Below are positions 1 through 7,900 of a DNA stretch of 41,009 nt, piece by piece; within the stretch, counting starts at the first letter, position 1; every line of letters starts with the position of its first letter. The position numbers and the translations under genes are program-made. The DNA is from a virus. The notes beneath the pieces are model-generated. The model was not told the origin of the DNA. It did no database searches and was given only the letters and a program-made list of their open reading frames with translations. The stretch lies in the IMG/VR virus record IMGVR_UViG_3300032331_000739, positions 1 through 41,009 of that record; one strand, written 5' to 3'.

Positions 1-123
1 ATGCTTTAAATCCGCAACGGCGGATACATACACTATCACTTCTAATTTTTTTCACATCATATGAAGTCAGTATTTTATACTACTTTAAAACATAGGGTGT
101 TCGGTTTACCCTAGTTGAACGGG
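1..123. repeat. Terminal direct repeat, left copy
   Basis: These 123 bases are identical to 40887-41009. The match begins exactly at base 1 and ends exactly at the last base of the window, so the molecule closes to a 40,886-bp circle. Such an end overlap is expected either from assembly of a circular or circularly permuted genome or from true short direct terminal repeats. The repeat contains two hairpins, at 10-25 (ATCCGC/GCGGAT) and 93-113 (TAGGGT/ACCCTA). It lies just upstream of the terminase gene, where packaging signals are often found. Confidence 0.95.
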
Positions 124-133
124 TTAGTATATA
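105..133 (+). promoter_or_regulatory. Candidate sigma-70-type promoter for the packaging/head operon
   Basis: A TTTACC hexamer (105-110) is separated by 17 bases from TATATA (128-133). Each matches four of six positions of the TTGACA and TATAAT consensus. It lies about 125 bases upstream of the terminase start, in an AT-rich non-coding stretch. The phage encodes its own sigma factor, so late promoters could have another sequence. This is a weak call made by inspection only. Confidence 0.3.
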
Positions 134-172
134 TGTACCGTAAAACGAGCGTGAAGTAAATAGCGAGTTTCT

Positions 173-191
173 CGGAGCGCTTAGGGCGCTC
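173..191. repeat. Hairpin upstream of terminase
   Basis: GGAGCGC pairs with GCGCTCC around a short TTAGG loop. A second perfect hairpin, GGCGTC/GACGCC with a TGAA loop, follows at about 210-225, just before the terminase ribosome-binding site. The whole 124-257 stretch holds no gene and is unusually rich in palindromes. Packaging signal, transcript leader or terminator are all possible; no U-run follows, which argues against a simple terminator. Confidence 0.5.
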
Positions 192-257
192 CTCGTTTAG
201 GGGGTAGTGAGGCGTCTGAAGACGCCGAACGAAGGGGGATCTTTATGGAGGTTATAT

Positions 258-2129
258 ATGGGGTTTAAAGAGGGCGTTGAACATCATAGCGTGATAGCAC
301 TCCGTGAGGCTAAAGCCAAGGTTATTGACTATGCAAGGCAAGGTCTATCCATTCAGGACGCCATTGTCAGGGCTGGCAGAAAACCAGATGTGCTGAAGGA
401 TTGGAAGAAAGACTCTAAGTTCATGACTGAACTAGAGAAGGCAAAGGATGAGGGCCAGAAGGCAATCTCCATAGTCTCAGGTGATGGCAAGTTTAATATT
501 GGCTTTGAAGAGTTCTCAAGGGAGTTCCTAGATAGCCCTATCTTCCCACACCACCAGAACTGGATTGATATCCTTGAAGGTAGAACACCTTCTTGGCTGC
601 ATGACACTATGGTCTATGAGCCAGCCTCACCTAAGCGTCTATTGGTAAACGTACCACCTGAGCACGCTAAGTCTACAGTCATCACAGTCAACTACTGTGT
701 GTTTCGGATAGCGATGAATCCGAATGTTAAAATTACTATTGTCTCTAAAACCCAAGAACGTGCTAAAGAGTATCTGTACTCTATCAAGCAACGTCTGAAC
801 CATGAACGCTGGTCCAAGATGCAAGCCATCTATGGAAGTGCTGGCGGCTGGAAAGAAGACTCAGATTCTTGGAAGGCTGATCGAATCTATGTAGCACGTG
901 ATTCTACTGAGAAGGATCCTACTGTACAGGCTTTAGGTATCGGTGGTCAGATTACTGGTGCTCGTTCAGATCTAATTATCCTTGATGACGTTGTGACTAC
1001 TACCAACGCTCATGAGTGGGAAAAGCAACTACTCTGGCTACAGCGAGAAGTTATTACTCGTCTTGGTGATGCTGGTAAGTTACTTATTGTAGGAACACGT
1101 ATTGCCTCAAATGATCTATATCGAGAAATACGTAATCCTGAGCATTGGTCTAGTGGCAAGACACCGTTCACTTATATGAACATGCCAGCCGTACTTGAGT
1201 TTGCAGATGACCCTGAAGACTGGGTTACATTATGGCCTAAGTCCCATATACCATGGGAAGGCTCTGAGGAAGAGGTACTACCTGATGAAAATGGGCTCTA
1301 CCCAAAATGGAATGGTCCCGCGCTATTTAGGCGCCGAAGTGAAGTTTCAGCCTCTGCATGGGCTTTGGTATATCAACAGCAAGACATACAAGAAGACTCT
1401 ATTTTTTCACCTGGATGTATTCAAGGCTCAATCAACGGGATGCGGAAACGCGGACCTTTAAAACCAGGAGCAGCCGGACATCCTAAAGAAGCAGGTGCTT
1501 ACTACACTATAATGGGCTTAGACCCAGCGATGAGTGGTAGAACAGCAGCAGTGATTATGACCGTAGATCGTATGACACGTAAACGGTACATACTAGATGT
1601 TGAGAATATGAAAGATCCAACACCTGCAAAGATACAAGAGTTAATTGAGGACTGGTGCGTTAAGTACAATCCTCAAGAACTAAGAATTGAGACTAATGCA
1701 CATCAGAAGGCTTACGCCTTAGACGCAGATCTAAACTCATACTTAGCCTCTAGGGGCATTAGATTCTCAAGTCAATTCACAGGTAAGAACAAGTGGGACA
1801 CATCTTTTGGTGTAGCCGCGATGTCTGGTCTATTTGGCACTATGCGAAATAACTTACATCAAGATAACAACCTGATAGAAATTCCTTCACAGGAAGGTTC
1901 TGAAGGTATCAAGGCTTTAATACAGCAATTGATTACTTGGAAACCTGATACACGTGGTCCGACAGACTGTGTGATGGCTTTATGGTTCTGTGAACTAAGA
2001 GCCCGTGAAATTGTTAATAATGGAAATATTAATCAGACCCACATTAAAAATAGATGGGCAACTCGCAAACAGATCGATAATCGATTTACTGTAAATGTAA
2101 ATGATTACGAGATGTCTACTTTCGAATAG
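258..2129 (+). CDS. terL: Terminase large subunit with N-terminal HTH
   Basis: DNA-packaging motor ATPase and nuclease, 623 residues. I chose ATG 258 because GGAGG sits six bases upstream; the frame is open back to 207 but without a good ribosome-binding site. The first ~75 residues look like a small-terminase-type helix-turn-helix (AKVIDYARQG...IVRAG) followed by a charged helix. The ATPase has a Walker-A-like loop PPEHAKST (about 133-140) and Walker B LIILDD (about 239-244). The nuclease part has GLDPAMSG (Asp about 422) and a C-terminal GPTDCVMAL motif. No separate small terminase is recognisable nearby, so the N-terminal domain may take over DNA recognition. It is the first gene of the head operon, with the portal directly behind it. 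Confidence 0.93.
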   Translation: MGFKEGVEHHSVIALREAKAKVIDYARQGLSIQDAIVRAGRKPDVLKDWKKDSKFMTELEKAKDEGQKAISIVSGDGKFNIGFEEFSREFLDSPIFPHHQNWIDILEGRTPSWLHDTMVYEPASPKRLLVNVPPEHAKSTVITVNYCVFRIAMNPNVKITIVSKTQERAKEYLYSIKQRLNHERWSKMQAIYGSAGGWKEDSDSWKADRIYVARDSTEKDPTVQALGIGGQITGARSDLIILDDVVTTTNAHEWEKQLLWLQREVITRLGDAGKLLIVGTRIASNDLYREIRNPEHWSSGKTPFTYMNMPAVLEFADDPEDWVTLWPKSHIPWEGSEEEVLPDENGLYPKWNGPALFRRRSEVSASAWALVYQQQDIQEDSIFSPGCIQGSINGMRKRGPLKPGAAGHPKEAGAYYTIMGLDPAMSGRTAAVIMTVDRMTRKRYILDVENMKDPTPAKIQELIEDWCVKYNPQELRIETNAHQKAYALDADLNSYLASRGIRFSSQFTGKNKWDTSFGVAAMSGLFGTMRNNLHQDNNLIEIPSQEGSEGIKALIQQLITWKPDTRGPTDCVMALWFCELRAREIVNNGNINQTHIKNRWATRKQIDNRFTVNVNDYEMSTFE

Positions 2130-2136
2130 GAAACTA

Positions 2137-3900
2137 ATGGCAGTCAATATTCAGACTATCGCGCAACGCGTTGATAATCTAAAGCAACGCAACTCATCTA
2201 GAGATGCTCGTATGTCAGATATCCTTGCTGTACGTAAGGGTAAGATGACTGAGGTATTCCCTGATTTATTCCCAGAAGGAATGAACTCAGCCATGGTTGC
2301 AAACTTCGTAGATGTTGCAGCCCGTGACCTAGCAGAAGTACTTGCTCCACTTCCATCATTTAACTGTTCAACTACTAATGTTGTATCAGATCGTGCTAGA
2401 GCATTTGCTGATAAGCGTGGAATGATTGCTAACAATTATGTTTATCAATCACGTCTACAATCACAAATGTACTGGGGTGCTGACTGGTACTTTACTTATG
2501 GCTTTTTACCTATTCACATTGAATTAGATTTTGAAACACAACTTCCTCGTATTCGAGTAGAAGATCCAGTAGGTGCTTATCCTGAGTTTGATAGGTTTGG
2601 TCGTTGCGTAGCATACGCTAAACGATACATGAAAACACTTGGAGAGTTAGCAAATGAATATCCTGAATATGCTGGCGCAATACTTGGTCAACTTGGTTAC
2701 AATCAAAATACCAACTCTGTTGTGGAACTTATCCGCTATACAGATCGAGATAATATTGTTCTTTACGTACCTAGCCGTGGTAACCTTATATTAAATGAGG
2801 CTAAAAACCCTCTAGGTAAAATGCTTACATTTATTGCCCGTAAGCCTGGTATTGATGAAGAACCACGTGGACAATTTGATGATGTTTTATATGTACAGTT
2901 AGCAAGAGCACGTTTTGCTAATTTAAGTATGGAAGCAGCAGAGAAGGCTATTCAAGCCCCTCTAGTTGTTCCTACTGATGTAATAGATTTGCCAATGGGA
3001 CCTGATGCGATTATTCGTACATCCCAGCCGCAATCAGTTGGTCGTGTCAAACTTGACATACCAAATGCTGCTTTCCAGGAACAAGCAGCACTTCAGACCG
3101 AAATGCGTCTTGGTGCTCGTTATCCTGAAGGTAGATCTGGATCAATCAACGCTAGTATTATTACTGGCCAAGGTGTTCAGGCACTGCTCGGAGCATTTGA
3201 TTCACAAATCAAAGCAGGGCAAACCATTCTTGCTGAGACATTTGAAGAAGTTATAAAGACTTGCTTCGAAGTTGATGAGATGGTATTTAATGTAGAGAAA
3301 TCAGTTAGAGGTATAGCACAGGGTACTCCGTACGAGTTAAAGTACATGCCAAGCAAAGACATCAAGGGCGACTCTTCAATTGAAGTACGCTATGGATTGA
3401 TGGCTGGCCTTGACCCTTCACGCGCTCTAATTTTCTCACTACAAGCATTAGGTGCTGAATTAGTATCTAAAGACTTCATCCGCAGAGAACTTCCGTGGTC
3501 CGTTAACGTTACTATGGAAGAACAAAAGATTGAAATTGAAAAGATGCGTTCTAACTTGAGCGCTGCTATTACAGCAACTGCGCAAGCAATTCCTGCTATG
3601 GCATCTCAAGGACAAGATCCATCACCGATGATTAAGAATATCGCTGATGTGATTACACGTACACGTAATGGGGAAAGTATAGAGAATGCTGCGCTGGCCG
3701 TATTCACTCCTCCTGCACCTACTCCGCAGGAGCAACAAATGGCACAGGCGCAGTCTGGAATGGTTCCACCAGGTTCACAAGCCCCAGCAGAGCAGGCTCC
3801 CCTGTCCCCAGCCACTCCTGGATCCGCTTCTGGTGGAACCCCTCAACAGGGCGCACCAGATCTAATGACAATTTTGGCAGGTTTACAAGGGCAAGCATAA
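2137..3900 (+). CDS. Portal protein
   Basis: Probable dodecameric portal at the capsid vertex through which DNA is packaged and ejected; 587 residues. ATG 2137 is preferred because AGGA lies just upstream and it avoids overlap with terL; the frame is open from 2101. The call rests on position directly after the large terminase, length typical of podoviral portals, and a mixed alpha/beta body with the run YFTYGFLPIHIELD around residues 115-130. The last ~70 residues are Pro/Gln/Ala-rich and probably disordered, a frequent feature of portal C termini. No enzymatic motifs are visible. Confidence 0.8.
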   Translation: MAVNIQTIAQRVDNLKQRNSSRDARMSDILAVRKGKMTEVFPDLFPEGMNSAMVANFVDVAARDLAEVLAPLPSFNCSTTNVVSDRARAFADKRGMIANNYVYQSRLQSQMYWGADWYFTYGFLPIHIELDFETQLPRIRVEDPVGAYPEFDRFGRCVAYAKRYMKTLGELANEYPEYAGAILGQLGYNQNTNSVVELIRYTDRDNIVLYVPSRGNLILNEAKNPLGKMLTFIARKPGIDEEPRGQFDDVLYVQLARARFANLSMEAAEKAIQAPLVVPTDVIDLPMGPDAIIRTSQPQSVGRVKLDIPNAAFQEQAALQTEMRLGARYPEGRSGSINASIITGQGVQALLGAFDSQIKAGQTILAETFEEVIKTCFEVDEMVFNVEKSVRGIAQGTPYELKYMPSKDIKGDSSIEVRYGLMAGLDPSRALIFSLQALGAELVSKDFIRRELPWSVNVTMEEQKIEIEKMRSNLSAAITATAQAIPAMASQGQDPSPMIKNIADVITRTRNGESIENAALAVFTPPAPTPQEQQMAQAQSGMVPPGSQAPAEQAPLSPATPGSASGGTPQQGAPDLMTILAGLQGQA

Positions 3901-3914
3901 TTAAGTAGGGGACA

Positions 3915-4484
3915 ATGACTGCAATAGTAGGGATTCAAGGTAATGGTTGGGCTGTTTTAGCAGCAGATTCCATGACTACATATACAGATAGACCCTATGT
4001 AGCCAAGGGATGCGACAAGATAGTTAAAGTTGGAGAGTATTTAGTAGCAGTTGCAGGTGATGCAACCGCTGGTGATGTAATTTACAATCTATGGCAACCA
4101 CCTAAAGTAATTAAAACGCAAGAACCTGATCGTTTTATGATGATTAGAATACTTCCTTCTATAAGACAAGTACTTGCAGAGGCTGGTTATGACCCTAATC
4201 CAAAAAATAAAAGCGATGATGATGCTGGATGGGATGCATTAATCTGCTTTAATGGTAAATTATATCAAGTTACTGATGATTTTGGTTATATGCGTGATGA
4301 TAAAGGTTTATATGGCATTGGTTCTGGTGGATCTTTAGCCCTTGGTGCGTTAGCAACAATGGATACAGAGACAAAGACACATGCTAAAGCAGCAAGTGCT
4401 GCTAAAAAAGCAATTAATATTGCTATTCAATACAACGTATGGTGCGGTGGACCCGTCAACGTTAAAACACAATTTACTAAGTAG
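3915..4484 (+). CDS. HslV/proteasome-beta-fold threonine peptidase, candidate head protease
   Basis: Ntn-hydrolase of the proteasome beta/HslV family, 189 residues, close to the family's length. After removal of Met1 the N-terminal residue is Thr, the catalytic nucleophile of this family. The order of motifs follows HslV: TAIVG-(x)5-WAVLAAD with Asp18 (mature Asp17), then KGCDKI with Lys35 where HslV has Lys33, VAGDA, and GIGSGGSLALGAL near residues 135-148. The gene lies between portal and the capsid genes, the usual place of a prohead protease, and no other maturation protease is recognisable. I infer a role in capsid or scaffold processing. A moonlighting action on host proteins is an alternative. 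Confidence 0.85.
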   Translation: MTAIVGIQGNGWAVLAADSMTTYTDRPYVAKGCDKIVKVGEYLVAVAGDATAGDVIYNLWQPPKVIKTQEPDRFMMIRILPSIRQVLAEAGYDPNPKNKSDDDAGWDALICFNGKLYQVTDDFGYMRDDKGLYGIGSGGSLALGALATMDTETKTHAKAASAAKKAINIAIQYNVWCGGPVNVKTQFTK

Positions 4485-4492
4485 GAGATATC

Positions 4493-4930
4493 ATGAAAAA
4501 CAAAGAAGTTGTAAGCGGTGTTGGAGCAAACGCAAGCCGTACTGACCAAAATATCTCTGAAAGAGTTTCTAAAATTCAAAGAGAAGCAAAAATCCAGAAT
4601 GCTACTGGTGGTACTTACTCACAGGCTAAGACTAATAGAGAATTAGCACAAGGTGCATCTACAAATGTACCAACAGTTAATACATCTATGGCTATTCCTG
4701 CAGCATCTCTAAGAACACAACCTAGATTTGACCAAATGAATCCTAACCCAGGCCCAATTACTGATGGTGCTCCTGGAAATACTGATGGTCGTCAACCTGA
4801 AGAACTTCCAAACCCAGTTGATGCTCCTGATAACAATGCTCTTATTGCACGTGCCATATTCATGTTAGATCCTACACCTCAGAACCGTAGAAACATGGAA
4901 TCATTTATGGTAGAGGGTCGTAATGGCTGA
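4493..4930 (+). CDS. Hypothetical virion-associated protein
   Basis: 145 residues, no recognised domain. The N-terminal half is Gln/Asn/Thr/Ser-rich and polar. The middle is Pro/Asn-rich (NPNPGPITDGAPGN) and probably flexible. The C-terminal ~30 residues (DNNALIARAIFMLDPTPQNRRNMESFM) could form a helix. AGGAG precedes the ATG, and the 3' end overlaps the next gene by eight bases, which indicates translational coupling with the giant protein. The location suggests a minor head or scaffold-like role; this is inference. Confidence 0.7.
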   Translation: MKNKEVVSGVGANASRTDQNISERVSKIQREAKIQNATGGTYSQAKTNRELAQGASTNVPTVNTSMAIPAASLRTQPRFDQMNPNPGPITDGAPGNTDGRQPEELPNPVDAPDNNALIARAIFMLDPTPQNRRNMESFMVEGRNG

Positions 4931-7900
4931 TCCATTATTGGATTCTTGGAGTAAAAAAAAGTATACAAGTATATTTGACATTGATCCAGTAGCGAGCAAT
5001 TTACCAAACCTAGTAGATCAACAACTTGCTGGACTTGATCCACTTACTTACCAAAATTTTAATTCTCTTGTTGCTAAATTTCCTAATCAAAGTAAAGATT
5101 ACCTACTTAGTGCTGCTAAAATTGGACTTAATGCTAATACTAAAGGCATTGATAAATTATCAGCCAATGATGGTATCAATCAATTAAAACAAGATTTAGT
5201 TAACTTTGATAATATTAAAAGTGAAGCAAGTAAAAATAAAAGTCTTACAGGATCTATTTATTCTTTACTTAAAGGAACAACTAGAGTAGGTTTTGCTGCA
5301 CTACAAGCGCCTTATCAATACATTACTACAGTTGGCCGTGACTTATACTCTCTTGGTAAAAAAGATGGCGTAAGTGGTGGTCAATTATTAAAAGATTTAA
5401 GCATTCAAGGATTAGTTGGAGATACAACAAACCTTGGACAATTATTAAATGCAACTGCTGGAGTAATTTCTGGCAAAGGCCCAATTGATACTGGCTCAGG
5501 ATTCTTTGTAAGTCCTGAAAGTAAAGTAGGCGCTGGACAGGCTAAGGCTATGTCTTCCTATGGTCGTATCAATGGTAAATCATTTACTCTTGGCCGTGCT
5601 ACAATGAACTCTTTAGGTGCTGATCCAAACAGTACACCATATCGTGTAATGTCTGGCATTGTTGATGCTACTCTTTCAGTAGGAACTGATCCTTCAATGT
5701 GGGTTGGTCCTGGATCTATAACTAAGATCATCAAAGGTGGAAAAGAATTATCTAAGGCTAAAGCCGCTGCTCAAGCAGTTGAAGATGCAAAGCAAACAGC
5801 CAAAATTGCTGATATTAAGAATCTTACCAAAGAAGAAAAAGCGTTAATTAAACAACGTGTTGGTGAAGAAAAGAAAATACGTCGTAATGTAGAAAATACT
5901 TACATTAAAGGCGAAAAGGATTTAGCAAAAGTTTCTCAATCAACTGCCGCTGCTTTAACAACTCGTTTAGAGAAAGCATTAAATTATGCAGCAGGCCGTG
6001 GAAATAAAGTTGAAGGTGACCCAGAAGTAGCATCTTTAATTGCTGATGGTCAAATTGGTGACTTCGTAATTAAAAATATTGCTGAACAAAAACCTGAAGG
6101 TCTTATTAGTTCTATTTCTCAATTAGAAGCAGATTACATTAATACTGGTAAAACATTTACTGGTATATATTTTGATGAAGTACCAGAGGCTGGAAAACTA
6201 TCATTAGGTGCTTTTGACAATGGTGAGTATGTTGCTACTGTCTCTAAAAATCAACCTTTAAATCTTTTAGATATAAGCAAAACTTATCAGGCTAGTACAT
6301 TGGCTGAACGTGCTGCTGAAGTTGAGCGCCGCGGTAACTTCTTTGAACAACTTTTTAAGTATACAGAAGATGCTAATATACCAGATGTTACTCGTCAGGC
6401 AATTGATGATTTTATAGGTAAGACACCAAATAAAACAGATGCTATGAAGGCTACTGTTGATGACATGATATTTGGACAAGGTTCAGAGAGTCTTGCTGTA
6501 TTAATCAATAGAGCAGTTGCTACTAAAAATGAGCATTTAATCCAATACGTTTCTGAGGCTATTCAAAGCACTTACAATGTAGATGGTTTTACAAACATAC
6601 GTGCTATTAATAATGGCATTGGTGGAACTGTAATTACTAATGGTTCTAAGATTGGTGCTCGCAGAGTTGGCATTACAGATGTCTTAACTTCATTATCCGG
6701 TCAAGCCGATATGGGTACTCAACTAGGAGCAAAGTTAATTGCTTCTGTAAAAAACCTACAACAAGAAATTTTAGATGCTAGTTCTGCATTTGAGAAGGCT
6801 ACAGCCTCTCGTGCAACCATAGATAGTAAAATTAAAGAAATTGATATTCTGCGTGACTATGCTGCTGCAGATCCAGATTTAGTTAAACAACTTCTTAATG
6901 ATCCAGATAACATTGGTATTTCCAAGTTAATGGACTTAGAAATGGATATTGCCGATACTCAGTATCTAAAAGAATTCCATAGGTCTGAAGTTGGAATGAT
7001 TGATGGTTTTGGTGGAGCCGCTAAAGGCGATGTTACTAAAGCAGCAACATACTTGCTTGGTAAACGATTTGCTCAAATAGCAGATATTGTAGCCAATGAA
7101 ACAGACTTCTCTCGTTTGCATAGACTATTTGGTCGCAAACTAGATGTTGAGATGACTAAAGAATTAGTTTCTGCTACAACACCAGATCAAGTTATTTCTA
7201 TTTTCTTAAAACATTTAGCAGCACCTACATCTGATCCTCAGATTTATCGCTCTCTTACCTTAAAAGGTGAAGCAGCAAAGATGACTAACAACCCATTGTT
7301 TAAGGTTGTTCCCCCGCTTGCTAATAAAGCACTTGCTCAGGTTGAGCGTATTGAAAAGGGATTTGGTCGTTACTTTACTAACCAAGTAGTTCTTCCTCTT
7401 GATGACGTAGATAGACTTGTTAACGGTATTGAAGACTGGATGTCTTCTGCTAAAATTCCTGATGATATTATTGCTGCTACAGTTAACAGAATTGTATCTG
7501 CTACATCTGTAGAACAACGTTCTGGTATTGTATTTCAAGAACTTGAAAAAGCACAGGTAGCATTGGCTAATAAACTTGTTCCTGGAGATACTGTACTTGA
7601 AGATGCAGTACGTGAAGCATTCCGTGCTACTGGTAGAGAAAATGCTATCATTAGACAATATACACCTGAAAAACTAGCAAAAGGTGAACTTCCATCTCTT
7701 GATGGAGTTTTATTAAATGGACAGACAACAACCCATACATTTGCTGGAGATCAGGCTATCTTTGAATATCAATTCTTAGATGATGTAATTAAACTTCCTG
7801 ATACTAAAGACATATCTAAACTTATTAACAAGTATAACAGTCATAAGATTAAATATGGCACTAAACAGGCTATTGAAGTATTTAATACTGAGATTGGTGA

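Noticed and set aside
7260-7658. 132-codon minus-strand ORF within the giant gene
   Set aside because: Ser/Asn/Tyr/Cys-rich antisense text without start signals; the plus frame is continuous and coupled to its neighbours.
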